Positions 22,504-31,123 of a stretch of DNA of 64,000 nt are shown in pieces. Below the pieces are notes generated by a model. That model did not search any database. It was not told the origin of the DNA and saw nothing but the letters and a program-made list of their open reading frames with translations. Position 1 is the first letter of the stretch; each line of letters starts with the position of its first letter. The DNA is from Janthinobacterium sp. 61 (GTDB taxonomy: Bacteria; Pseudomonadota; Gammaproteobacteria; Burkholderiales; Burkholderiaceae_D), in NCBI RefSeq assembly GCF_002846335.1, contig NZ_PJMQ01000001.1, positions 2,728,001 to 2,792,000 of the forward strand, written 5' to 3'. The translations under genes and the position numbers were made by a program.

Positions 22504-23550
22504 TCAAAAGTCGTGATTCGACGGATACTTACTATAAAAATCGTTATCCCATTTGAAATTGGTGAAGGCCACGGTAAGGGAAATATCCAGCGCCTCGACA
22601 AAATGCCAGCAGCCGACGGGCAGAAACAGGATTTCGCCCGGTGCCAGCACGCATTCGCGCACCTGCACGTCGGCCATCAGCGGATAGCGCTGCAAGTCGA
22701 TGTCACGCCCGTCAACAGGGGTAAAACAGTGGCGCTGGTTATATACGCGCGCCACCTCGCAGGCGGCCATGATGCGCAGCCGCTTGCGCCCTTTCACCTG
22801 CGCCATGAAGTTGTTCGTCAGGTCGTGGTGGAATGGCGTCACCGTGCCTGCCGGTCCAAACCACAAAAAGCCCGTGGGACCGCCATCCTGCTTCAGGTAT
22901 TCGGGCAGCTGGCCGATATCGCCCCACAGCTCGCGCAAGGCTTGCCGGTTCTGCGAATTATTGTTCGCAGTCATGTAGAAATCGTTGGTCGTGCCGCTGC
23001 TCTCGACCAGGCTGGCGTACTCGCCAAAGGCCATCTTGCGCTTGTGCGCCACGCTGTTCATTTCATACTGGGCGTCCGCTTCGCGGCCGAACTGCACTTC
23101 CACCTCGCGCTGCCCGTAATGTTCGCGGAAATAGGCCGGACTCCACTTGGCCATGGCGGGCCAGTCGTCCAGCATGCCCGTGATGATCACGGGTTGGTTG
23201 GTGGAATAGAACTCCGTTAAGAACGCTTGCGCGGACAGCCTCTCGCGGCGGGGAATCTCGGTCGGGCGCAGCTGGTTCAACTTGCGCTGGATATCGATCA
23301 CCCAGTCGCGCTTGGCCAGCCGGTTCGACAGGCGCACGGCGCCGGCAAGATACGGGCTGTGCAACGCAAGTTCGATTTCGCGGCGCGCCAGGGGCTCAGC
23401 GATGCCGGCCTGTTGCAGCACCGGCATCAGCGCCGACGGATGGCTGCCCAGCATGAGGTTTTCCGCGATCCAGCTGCGCCATTCGCGGCTCAGCTCCGCG
23501 TCTTGCTTCTGCTCCAGCTGCTTGACTCCGAATGTCGATACCGCCGCCAT
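22504..23550 (-). CDS. Cupin-like/JmjC-domain Fe(II)/2-oxoglutarate oxygenase
   Basis: The 348-residue protein has an N-terminal helical part (about 1-95) and a Cupin_8/JmjC domain. The iron site is read as H-x-D in TPFHHDLTNNF and the distal His in VGCWHFVEALD; QPVIITGMLDDWPAM and FLWFGPAGTVTPFHHD are typical of the JmjC hydroxylase group. It should hydroxylate a protein or small molecule using O2 and 2-oxoglutarate; the substrate is unknown. It has its own RBS (GGAGGCG) and a terminator. Confidence 0.87.
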   Translation of the reverse strand: MAAVSTFGVKQLEQKQDAELSREWRSWIAENLMLGSHPSALMPVLQQAGIAEPLARREIELALHSPYLAGAVRLSNRLAKRDWVIDIQRKLNQLRPTEIPRRERLSAQAFLTEFYSTNQPVIITGMLDDWPAMAKWSPAYFREHYGQREVEVQFGREADAQYEMNSVAHKRKMAFGEYASLVESSGTTNDFYMTANNNSQNRQALRELWGDIGQLPEYLKQDGGPTGFLWFGPAGTVTPFHHDLTNNFMAQVKGRKRLRIMAACEVARVYNQRHCFTPVDGRDIDLQRYPLMADVQVRECVLAPGEILFLPVGCWHFVEALDISLTVAFTNFKWDNDFYSKYPSNHDF

Positions 23551-23577
23551 CGCCCGCCTCCTGTGTCTTTATATGAA

Positions 23578-23607
23578 TAAACGGCCGGACAGCATGACTA
23601 TCCGGCC
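23578..23607 (-). terminator. Hairpin after the chitinase gene
   Basis: CGGCCGGA and TCCGGCCG form a stem. On the minus strand it is followed by TTTATT. It lies between the chitinase stop and the cupin start. Confidence 0.65.
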
Positions 23608-23628
23608 GCGTCTTACGCTACATCAACA

Positions 23629-25575
23629 TTACCGCACCTTCCACACCTCGGTTGCCAGCACGCCATTCGCGTCGCCATCGAGTTCCCACGAGAACGCGCC
23701 GCGCAAGCCCTGGTCCTTGACGTATTTCACCTTGGTGCCGATGACGGTCGGGTCATCATAGCTCCACCACTGGCCGCCCGCGCCCGTGTACAAATACAGC
23801 TGTTTGGTTATGGGATGGTAGTAGCGCGTACCGGTTTTGGCGACGAGAATTTTATAGTCCTCGATACCCGACTCGTACGTGCCCGGCGCCGTGCCCGTCG
23901 CCGCCTGGTACAGGCCATCGCCGTTCGGTCCCGGTGCCACGCCGGTCCAGCCGCGGCCATAGAACGGTATGCCCAGCAGCAGCTTGTCGCGCGGCACGCC
24001 GGCGGCAATCATGTACTGCACCGCCTTGTCTCCCACGTATTCGCGTGCCATGCCCGTCGAAGGATCGGCAGGGTCGGCAAATAGCTGGGCATTGAAGTTG
24101 GTGCTGCTTTCCCAGCCGCCATGGAAGTCGTAGGTCATCAGGTTGATCCAATCCATGTACTGCGAGTACAGGGCCGGTTCCGTGTTGTCGATCTTGTCCT
24201 TGCCGGCACCAACGGCCGCCGTCAACAGGTAGCGCTTGCCGTTGGCGGCACCGAGCGCATCGAGCTGGCTGCGGAATTCCGCCATCAGCAAGGTGAAGTT
24301 GCGCTTGTCGTTGGGACTGACCGTGTTGTACGGCTGGCCGCCGCCCACCGGGTATTCCCAGTCGATGTCGATGCCATCAAAGATGTTGGCAGCCGCACCC
24401 ACGCCGCCGCGCCCGCCCTGCACCGGCAAATTGCCCTTGATGTAGATATCGATGCAGGAACGCACCATCTGCTTGCGCAGGGCATCCGTGGCCGAACCGA
24501 CGGAGAAGTTCTTCGACCAGCTCCAGCCGCCCAGCGAGATGAACAGTTTGAGGTTCGGGTGCGCCGCCTTCAGTTTTTTCAGCTGCAGGAAGTTGCCCGA
24601 CAGGGGAGCGTCCCATGGGATCGCCTGGCCATCGACGGTGCGCTTCGGCGTACGGATGTAGTCGGCTTCGGCATCGCCACCGGTGCCCGCGTCCGGCGCA
24701 TTCGGATTCGTCGCGCCCGGCTCCGCCTTGGTGATCATGCCGCACTCGTAGCCGCCATTTTTCGGATAGATGTTGCCGAAGGCATAGTTAATAAAGGTCA
24801 ACTTGTCGGCCACGCCGCTGGAATGCACGTTCGCCACTTCATAGTCGCGGCCATACACGCCCCACTGCGCGAAATAGGAGCCCACTTCGCGGCCCGTTGG
24901 TGTCGGGGTTGGCGTTGGCGTTGGCGTCGGGGTAGGAGTAGGCGTCGGGGTTGGTGTCGGAGTAGGAGTAGGCGTTGGGGTAGGCGTGGTGCTGCAGACC
25001 TCCTGGCTGGTCCATGGCTTGCCCGTGCCGGCGGCGCCGCTGCTGGTCGACGGGTTATTGCCCTGCGTCCAGTAGTTGGCGCGGTAATTCGTGCCGGCAT
25101 AGCTGACGGTGGCGCCCGCGCTGTAAGCCGTGCCCGCCACCCACGCCAGCGCGCAGGTGCCGCCGGTTGGGATCGGCGTTGGCGTCGGGGTGGGCGTCGG
25201 GTTCGGCGTTGGCACCGGTGTCGGGGTGGGTGTCGGAGTCGGCGTCGGCGTCGGCGTCGGCGTGGTACCGCCATCACAGGTGCCGCCCGCGCTCCACAGG
25301 CCAGGCGTGGAGACGGGATTCCAACCCGAGCCCACGTGATCGGTCTGCGTTACCAGGGCCGTGTAGTTGGCGCCCAGGTAAGTGACCACCGTGCCGGCAT
25401 TATAGGTGCCACCCTCTTGCCATGGCACGCAGGCGACTACCGTGCTGGCCGCCAGCAATTGCGAGCCGGCCGGCGTACTGGCGTCGCCGCCGCCACCGCA
25501 GGCCGCCAGCACGCCTCCACTGGCCAGACATACCATCATGTTCCTGATTGTTTTTTTAAGTATTAGATTTTCCAC
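23629..25575 (-). CDS. Secreted GH18 chitinase with two chitin-binding modules
   Basis: A 648-residue exported enzyme. A lipoprotein-type signal ends in GGVLAAC. Two CBM5/12 modules (VPWQEGGTYNAGTVVTYLGANYTAL; ALAWVAGTAYSAGATVSYAGTNYRA) are separated and followed by long Thr-Pro linkers of about 30 residues. The GH18 catalytic domain has ISLGGWSWS and the DxxDxDxE motif FDGIDIDWEYP with its catalytic Glu, plus WINLMTYDFHGGW. It should hydrolyse chitin outside the cell. The linker DNA is a degenerate hexamer repeat. It is transcribed alone; the 351-bp upstream gap carries palindromes. Confidence 0.94.
   Translation of the reverse strand: MENLILKKTIRNMMVCLASGGVLAACGGGGDASTPAGSQLLAASTVVACVPWQEGGTYNAGTVVTYLGANYTALVTQTDHVGSGWNPVSTPGLWSAGGTCDGGTTPTPTPTPTPTPTPTPVPTPNPTPTPTPTPIPTGGTCALAWVAGTAYSAGATVSYAGTNYRANYWTQGNNPSTSSGAAGTGKPWTSQEVCSTTPTPTPTPTPTPTPTPTPTPTPTPTPTPTPTGREVGSYFAQWGVYGRDYEVANVHSSGVADKLTFINYAFGNIYPKNGGYECGMITKAEPGATNPNAPDAGTGGDAEADYIRTPKRTVDGQAIPWDAPLSGNFLQLKKLKAAHPNLKLFISLGGWSWSKNFSVGSATDALRKQMVRSCIDIYIKGNLPVQGGRGGVGAAANIFDGIDIDWEYPVGGGQPYNTVSPNDKRNFTLLMAEFRSQLDALGAANGKRYLLTAAVGAGKDKIDNTEPALYSQYMDWINLMTYDFHGGWESSTNFNAQLFADPADPSTGMAREYVGDKAVQYMIAAGVPRDKLLLGIPFYGRGWTGVAPGPNGDGLYQAATGTAPGTYESGIEDYKILVAKTGTRYYHPITKQLYLYTGAGGQWWSYDDPTVIGTKVKYVKDQGLRGAFSWELDGDANGVLATEVWKVR
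24895..24988. repeat. Degenerate hexamer repeat encoding a Thr-Pro linker
   Basis: Tandem GGCGTT/GGCGTC/GGGGTA units encode alternating Thr and Pro between the second CBM and the GH18 domain. A similar array lies at about 25170-25265 between the two CBMs. Confidence 0.85.
25170..25264. repeat. Second hexamer repeat encoding a Thr-Pro linker
   Basis: Tandem GGCGTC/GGGGTG-like units between the two chitin-binding modules. The unit length is a multiple of three, so gains or losses would change linker length and not the frame. Confidence 0.85.
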
Positions 25576-25926
25576 GCTGTCTCCTGTTCAGGTTTGCGGA
25601 GTGCCACTCTGCTTCGTCAATAACTGATCTGTTTTTTGCAGTTGCAAGAACAGCATGCTGCTGAAAAAATAGGCGGTCAAGTGGTTTTAAAGTGGACTCA
25701 AAGTGGACAATACCACTCCGCTTAAAAAACGCGGCAGCCCAGGCGAACGGCATGTTGTCCTACTGGACAAACAAAAAACGACAGAGGGAGGATGAAAAAA
25801 GAAGCGTGATCTGGAAAATACAGACCAGTTTTATAATACGGCGTAAGTGGTATTGCGCCAGTTTGTTGCGCCGCCAAACGCGGCAACGGCGGGTGCCTGC
25901 CTGGCCACCCGCCGTATTTTCAATGC
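25576..25926. promoter_or_regulatory. Chitinase upstream region with palindromes
   Basis: No coding sequence is evident in these 351 bases. They hold two direct copies of AAGTGGAC (25691-25709 region) and a palindrome AGTGG-acaata-CCACT at 25702-25717. The palindrome has the TGG-N6-CCA spacing of the GlcNAc-responsive GntR (DasR-type) operator. A related GTGGTATTG lies on the other strand at 25847. A control region for the chitinase is the likely content; a clear promoter was not found. Confidence 0.45.
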
Positions 25927-27270
25927 TTATTGCGCCAGATCAAACACTGCCATCGATTCCACGTGCGAAGTGTGCGGGAACATGTTGACCACGCCCGCCT
26001 TGCTCAGCACATAGCCAGCTTCCAGCGCCAGGATGCCGGCGTCGCGCGCCAGGGTCGAAGGACTGCAAGAGACGTAGACGATGCGTTTCGGCAGCATGTC
26101 GGGACGCACTTGCGACAGGCCAACCAAGGCCTGGCACAGGGCCATGGCGCCATCGCGCGGCGGGTCAATCAGGATGCGATCAAAACGGCCCAAGGCGATC
26201 AGGTCGTCGGTGGTGACTTCGAACAGGTTGCGCGTCGAGAACGAGGTCTTTTCCGCCAGGCCATTGGCCAGCGCGTTTTCCAGCGCCCGCTCCGTCAGGG
26301 TAGTGCTGCCTTCGATGCCCACCACTGCGCTGCCTTGCGTAGCCAGCGGCAAAGTAAAATTGCCCAGGCCACAGAACAGGTCGGCGACGCGGTCCGTCGG
26401 CTGCACTTCCAGCAAACGCAGGGCTTTCGACACCAGCACGCGGTTGATGTGGTGGTTCACCTGGGTAAAATCGACAGGCTTGAACGGCATCTTGACGCCA
26501 AATTCCGGCAGCAAGTAGTGCAATTGCTTGTCCAGCGGATAGAACGGCACGGCCGTTTCCGGGCCTTTCACCTGCAGCCACCATTGCACGCCATACTCGT
26601 CGGCAAAGGCCTTCAATTTCGTTTCATCGTCCGCCGTCAAAGGCGCCATGATGCGCAAGACCATGGCGGTGACGTCTTCGCCCACGGCCAGCTCGATCTG
26701 CGGCATCTGGTCGAAGATCGACAGCGAAGCAATCAGTCCACGCAGGGGCAGCAGCATGGCGGAGATGTGTGGCGGCAAGATTTCGCAGCTATCCATGTCG
26801 GCGACAAACGCCGATTTCTTTTCATGGAAGCCCACCAGCACGGCGTCTTTTTTCTTGACGTGGCGCACCGACAGGCGCGCGCGGTAGCGGTAGCCCCAGG
26901 TCGGGCCATACATGGGGCGCATGATGCTTTGCGGACGCACCTTGCCGATATGCCACAAGTTATCTTCCAGCACGCGCTGCTTGATCGCCACCTGGGCCGA
27001 CGGCTCCAGATGCTGCATGGAGCAACCGCCGCAATTGTCGAAATGCTTGCACTTGGGCGTCACGCGCATGGACGATTCGCGGTGCAGCGCCGTCATGCGG
27101 GCCATTTCCCAGTTCTTCTTTTTCTTGAACGTCACAAAGCTGACGCGCTCGCCCGGCAATGCGCCTTCGACAAACACGACCTTGCCCGGCGAACCGTCTT
27201 CGTTTTCAATATGGCCAACGCCACGGGCGTCCATGTCGAGCGATTTGATTTCGATGATATTTTCTTGCAT
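25927..27270 (-). CDS. rlmD: 23S rRNA (uracil-1939-C5)-methyltransferase RlmD
   Basis: The 447-residue enzyme has an N-terminal TRAM domain (ENIIEIKSLDMDARGVGHI), iron-sulfur cysteines (CKHFDNCGGCSMQHL), the SAM motif DLFCGLGNFTLPLA, DPPRDGA and the catalytic YVSCSPSTLARD with its nucleophilic cysteine. It methylates U1939 of 23S rRNA. The ATG at 27270 is preferred over an upstream in-frame TTG. It stands alone downstream of rpoS on the same strand. Confidence 0.96.
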   Translation of the reverse strand: MQENIIEIKSLDMDARGVGHIENEDGSPGKVVFVEGALPGERVSFVTFKKKKNWEMARMTALHRESSMRVTPKCKHFDNCGGCSMQHLEPSAQVAIKQRVLEDNLWHIGKVRPQSIMRPMYGPTWGYRYRARLSVRHVKKKDAVLVGFHEKKSAFVADMDSCEILPPHISAMLLPLRGLIASLSIFDQMPQIELAVGEDVTAMVLRIMAPLTADDETKLKAFADEYGVQWWLQVKGPETAVPFYPLDKQLHYLLPEFGVKMPFKPVDFTQVNHHINRVLVSKALRLLEVQPTDRVADLFCGLGNFTLPLATQGSAVVGIEGSTTLTERALENALANGLAEKTSFSTRNLFEVTTDDLIALGRFDRILIDPPRDGAMALCQALVGLSQVRPDMLPKRIVYVSCSPSTLARDAGILALEAGYVLSKAGVVNMFPHTSHVESMAVFDLAQ

Positions 27271-27401
27271 AGCGATCAATAGGTAAGAGTGGGCCAGGAC
27301 GCAGGGCCGCGCTGGAACTTGAAAGAATGGGGGAAAGGTCAGGCGCCGCGAGCGGGGCGTATGATAGCAGATGCAGCCCCGGAAATACCGGACCGGCTAC
27401 C

Positions 27402-28433
27402 TTAGAGCAGGGAGTCGCGCACCACGCCGCGCGCAGCCATGGCCCGCTTGAGCTTGATCAAGGCTTCCTGCTGGATCTGCCGCACTCTTTCACGCGTCAC
27501 ACCCATTTCCTCGGCCAGGGTTTCCAGGGTGGCGGGGTCATCGTTGTCGAGACCGAAACGGCGCATGATGACCACGCGCTGCTTGTCGGGCAGCTTGGTT
27601 AGCCAGTCGCGCACCAGCACCGTCATTTCATGGTGTTCCGCGCGCGCGTCGGGGCTGTCTTCGCTGGCGCCCGGCAGCATGTCCATCAGGGACGACTGCG
27701 GGTCGTTGTCAAGCGGCGCGTCGAGCGAGGTGGCGTGTTCGGACAGGGCCAGGATATCCTGCACCTCTTCCACGGGACGCCCCACCAGGTGGGCGATGTC
27801 TTCCGCAGTGGCATCCTTGCCGTCGTGGTGCTGGGCTTCCAGGTGGTATTTGCCGCGCAAAATTTGATTCAGTTCGCGCACCATGTGCACGGGTAGGCGC
27901 ACCGTGCGCGCCTGGTTCATGATGGCGCGCTCGATGCTCTGGCGTATCCACCAGGTGGCGTAGGTGGAAAAGCGGAAACCGCGCTCGGGCTCGAACTTGT
28001 CGATGGCCCGCATCAGGCCGATGTTCCCCTCCTCGATCATGTCGAGCAAGACCACACCGCGGTTGATGTAATGCTTGGCGATCGACACGACCAGGCGCAG
28101 GTTGTGTTCGATCATGGTTTGCCGGGCTTCAAAATTGCCCTGCTTGGCCAGGGTGGCGTAATACACCTCTTGCGCCGCCGTCAGCAATGGCCGCGTGCCG
28201 ATCTGGTTCAGGTAGTGCTGCGTGGTATCGGTCGACAGCTCGGCCGCCAGCACTTTTTTCAATTCATCGACACTTTCGACCAGCACGCTGACGCTGGCCA
28301 CCTCGCCGCCCTCGCCCGCGTCAACGGCATCAATGCCGTCGAGTTCGCCGACATCGTCCGTCACGACTTCGTCCGCTCCGTCTTCCGGCAGTTCCGGCTC
28401 ATCGTCCAGCTGATCGTGCGGCGCGTGTGTCAT
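27402..28433 (-). CDS. rpoS: RNA polymerase sigma factor RpoS
   Basis: The stationary-phase sigma factor. The 343-residue protein has an acidic N-terminus, region 1.2 ([28 protein letters not shown]), region 2 ([12 protein letters not shown]..., [19 protein letters not shown]), region 3 and region 4 with its HTH ([23 protein letters not shown]). It follows nlpD by eight bases; in related bacteria rpoS is also transcribed from a promoter inside nlpD. It controls general stress and stationary-phase genes. Confidence 0.97.
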   Translation of the reverse strand: MTHAPHDQLDDEPELPEDGADEVVTDDVGELDGIDAVDAGEGGEVASVSVLVESVDELKKVLAAELSTDTTQHYLNQIGTRPLLTAAQEVYYATLAKQGNFEARQTMIEHNLRLVVSIAKHYINRGVVLLDMIEEGNIGLMRAIDKFEPERGFRFSTYATWWIRQSIERAIMNQARTVRLPVHMVRELNQILRGKYHLEAQHHDGKDATAEDIAHLVGRPVEEVQDILALSEHATSLDAPLDNDPQSSLMDMLPGASEDSPDARAEHHEMTVLVRDWLTKLPDKQRVVIMRRFGLDNDDPATLETLAEEMGVTRERVRQIQQEALIKLKRAMAARGVVRDSLL

Positions 28434-28441
28434 TGCTTTAC

Positions 28442-29368
28442 CTAACGGTTAGGCAGGAATTTCGAAGGGTCGACAGGTTTGCCCTGCTGGCGGATTTCAA
28501 AGTGCAGCTTCACGCGGTCGGCATCGGAATCGCCCATTTCGGCGATGGCCTGGCCTTTGTTGACGTTCTGCCCTTCCTTCACCAGGATGCTGCGGTTATG
28601 CGCATATGCCGACAACAAGCTATTACTGTGCTTCACGATGACAAGATTACCATAACCACGGATTCCGCTCCCGGCATACATGACTTTTCCCGCGCCGGCG
28701 GCCACCACTTGCTGGCCCGCCTTGCCGGCGATATCGACGCCCTTGTTCTTGCCTTCGTCGAAAGTGCCGATGACCTTGCCTTCGGAAGGCCACATCCAGC
28801 TGATCTTGTCATCGCCAGCCGCTTGTGCGGCAGGGGCGGCGGCCACTACTGCCGGTGCGGGGGCCGCAGCGACGGGGGCAGGCGCCGGGGCAGGCTTGGC
28901 GTCGGTGATGCCGCCGTCGGCGCGCAACTCGGCCAGGGTGGCGTCGGAATACGCGCGCTTCTCGCCGCGCGGGCCCGCTTTCTTCGGCACGACAGGGGCG
29001 GCCGGCTTGATTTCCGTGACAGGCGGCATGACGATGGCCGACGTTTGCGCGCCGCCCGTGTCGCCATTGGGCGGAAGCACGCGCAAGACCTGGTCGACCT
29101 TGATGTCGTTCGGGTTGCTCAAGTCATTCCAGGCCACCAGGTCGCGGTAATTCTGGCCGTGTTCCAGAGCGATGCGCAACAGGGTGTCGCCGCGCTTGAC
29201 CGTGTAATAGGCCGGATCGCGGTCGCGCGGATCGCTGGCGGCGGCGCTGCTGCTCGATGGATGGCGCTCCACAACGGGCGCCTGGACACCAGTGGTGCCG
29301 CAACCGCTCAACAGAGCGGCCAGCGCGAGGCTGCAGAGGAATATGTTACTTTTCTTAATCATTCGCAT
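28442..29368 (-). CDS. nlpD: NlpD-like LysM/LytM lipoprotein
   Basis: An outer-membrane lipoprotein that activates cell-wall amidases during division. The 308-residue protein has a lipobox LAALLSGCG, one LysM domain ([28 protein letters not shown]) and a C-terminal LytM/M23 domain. The zinc site is degenerate: the usual H of HxxxD is replaced (KGVDIAG), as in known NlpD regulators, while HFEIR remains. The gene precedes rpoS, the conserved order. Confidence 0.94.
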   Translation of the reverse strand: MRMIKKSNIFLCSLALAALLSGCGTTGVQAPVVERHPSSSSAAASDPRDRDPAYYTVKRGDTLLRIALEHGQNYRDLVAWNDLSNPNDIKVDQVLRVLPPNGDTGGAQTSAIVMPPVTEIKPAAPVVPKKAGPRGEKRAYSDATLAELRADGGITDAKPAPAPAPVAAAPAPAVVAAAPAAQAAGDDKISWMWPSEGKVIGTFDEGKNKGVDIAGKAGQQVVAAGAGKVMYAGSGIRGYGNLVIVKHSNSLLSAYAHNRSILVKEGQNVNKGQAIAEMGDSDADRVKLHFEIRQQGKPVDPSKFLPNR

Positions 29369-29404
29369 GTATGTTTAGGTCCTGCTTGCTAGCTGATCCG
29401 AGGA

Positions 29405-30295
29405 TCATATGATGCCCGGGCGCAAAGGCACGAAATGGCAGTCTTCCAGGGTCTGGCTGGTCCATTCCATTTTCCCCACCCGGGTAATGAGTTGTAAGTG
29501 TTGCAATTTGCCCCCCACCGGCGCAACCAGACGCCCGCCGGGCGCCAGCTGTTCCAGCAAGGCTTGCGGGACTTCCAGGCCGGCTGCGGCAAGGATGATC
29601 CCGTCAAAGGGCGCCGCCTGCGGCAGGCCAAGCATACCATCTCCGTACTGCAAACGCAGATTTGACACGCGCAGTGGGCGCAGATTGGCCTTCGCCAGCT
29701 CGTGCAAGGGCCGGATGCGCTCGATCGAATACACCTCTTTCGCCACCAGCGACAGCACCGCCGCCTGGTAGCCGCAGCCCGTGCCGATTTCCAGCACCCG
29801 CTGCAAGCTGCCGCCCTGGCGCATCACTTCGATCATGCGCGCCACGATATACGGCTGTGAAATGGTCTGGTGGTGGCCGATGGGCAAGGAGGCGTCGATA
29901 TACGCCTGCGACGCCAGCGCCTCGTCCATGAACAGATGACGCGGCACGGCTTGCATGGCGTCGAGCACTACCTGGTCCTTGACGCCCTGTTTCGCGATGC
30001 GCACCACCATGGCCCGGCGCACGGCCTCCGACACCAGCGGGTTTTGCCGTGGCGGCGACAGTACCGCCGGCTGCGCCCGCTCATTGGCGATGGCCTGGGC
30101 GCGCGACGGCGCGATGGGCACGGCTGCACCATGGTGCGGCGCCCCGCCCCGCGCCGCGTTTTGCGCCGCATTCTGCGTGGCCGTCTGCGGCGTGGCGATC
30201 CTGGACTGGGCCAGCGACTGCCCCCCGCCCAGCCTGGCGGGCTTGCCTGCCAGCGAATCGAGGGAAAGGGGGAAGGTACGCGGCTTATCGGTCAT
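29405..30295 (-). CDS. pcm: Protein-L-isoaspartate O-methyltransferase
   Basis: Repairs isoaspartyl residues in aged proteins using SAM. The 296-residue protein has a long Ala/Gln-rich N-terminal extension of about 80 residues, then the enzyme core with [16 protein letters not shown], the SAM motif [16 protein letters not shown] and [10 protein letters not shown]. The extension is unusual for E. coli Pcm (208 residues) but common in this family of betaproteobacteria. Its ATG overlaps the surE stop (ATGA). Confidence 0.95.
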   Translation of the reverse strand: MTDKPRTFPLSLDSLAGKPARLGGGQSLAQSRIATPQTATQNAAQNAARGGAPHHGAAVPIAPSRAQAIANERAQPAVLSPPRQNPLVSEAVRRAMVVRIAKQGVKDQVVLDAMQAVPRHLFMDEALASQAYIDASLPIGHHQTISQPYIVARMIEVMRQGGSLQRVLEIGTGCGYQAAVLSLVAKEVYSIERIRPLHELAKANLRPLRVSNLRLQYGDGMLGLPQAAPFDGIILAAAGLEVPQALLEQLAPGGRLVAPVGGKLQHLQLITRVGKMEWTSQTLEDCHFVPLRPGII

Positions 30296-31029
30296 GCCAG
30301 GCCTTTTGCCAGTGCATCGAGTTGGGTGGTATGCGTCAGGTCGATCTGCAGCGGCGTGATCGATACTTGTCCATGTTCAACGGCATGGAAGTCCGTGCCC
30401 GGACCGCCTTCCTTGGCAGCGCCGGCGGGGCCGATCCAGAAGATTTCACGGCCACGGGGATCGAGGGCGCGGATCACGGGCTCAGCCGAATGACGCTTGC
30501 CCAGGCGCGTGGCCACCATGCCTTGCAATTGCGCGTAAGGGATGGCGGGGATATTCACATTCAGCAAATACGGTTTCTGCAGGGCGTCAAACTGGCGCTC
30601 GACGATTTCCCTGGCCACGCGGGCGGCCGCGTCCAGGTTGGCCCAGCCAAACTGCGACTGGGAAAAGGCGATGGCAGGAATGCCGAACAGATAGCCTTCC
30701 GTGGCGGCCGCCACAGTGCCAGAATACAGGGTGTCGTCACCCATGTTGGGGCCGTTGTTGATGCCGGACACCACCAGGTCGGGGCGCTCGATGAGCATGC
30801 CCGTCAGCGCCACGTGCACGCAGTCGGTGGGCGTGCCGTTGACAAAATAAAAGCCGTTGGCGGCCTTGTGCACGGACAGGGGCCGGTCCAGCGACAGCGA
30901 ATTGGATGCGCCCGAACGATTGCTGTCGGGCGCCACCACGACGATCTCGGCAATGGGCGCGAGCGCGTCGGCCAGGGCAGCCAGGCCAGGCGCCAGGTAA
31001 CCGTCGTCGTTACTGATAAGAATTCTCAT
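30292..31029 (-). CDS. surE: 5'/3'-nucleotidase SurE
   Basis: A metal-dependent survival protein phosphatase. The 245-residue protein begins [16 protein letters not shown] with the metal-binding DD pair, then [25 protein letters not shown] and [24 protein letters not shown]. It releases phosphate from nucleoside monophosphates. It heads the surE-pcm-nlpD-rpoS cluster; upstream on the same strand lies the TIR/ATPase-TPR unit, separated by a hairpin. Confidence 0.97.
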   Translation of the reverse strand: MRILISNDDGYLAPGLAALADALAPIAEIVVVAPDSNRSGASNSLSLDRPLSVHKAANGFYFVNGTPTDCVHVALTGMLIERPDLVVSGINNGPNMGDDTLYSGTVAAATEGYLFGIPAIAFSQSQFGWANLDAAARVAREIVERQFDALQKPYLLNVNIPAIPYAQLQGMVATRLGKRHSAEPVIRALDPRGREIFWIGPAGAAKEGGPGTDFHAVEHGQVSITPLQIDLTHTTQLDALAKGLA

Positions 31030-31098
31030 AAGCAGATTTTACCCGAAGCAATGCCAACACTGGGCGTACCGCACGCTGATAGTCAGCATTATTTGTGC

Positions 31099-31123
31099 CG
31101 CCGCGCGGCCATGGCGCGCGGCG
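31099..31123 (-). terminator. Stem-loop after the ATPase-TPR gene
   Basis: CGCCGCGCG and CGCGCGGCG form a perfect 9-bp stem with a 7-base loop directly after the stop. A T tract is lacking, so termination strength is uncertain. Confidence 0.5.

Noticed and set aside
24895..25264. CRISPR array
   Set aside because: The repeats are in-frame Thr-Pro codons with no spacers.
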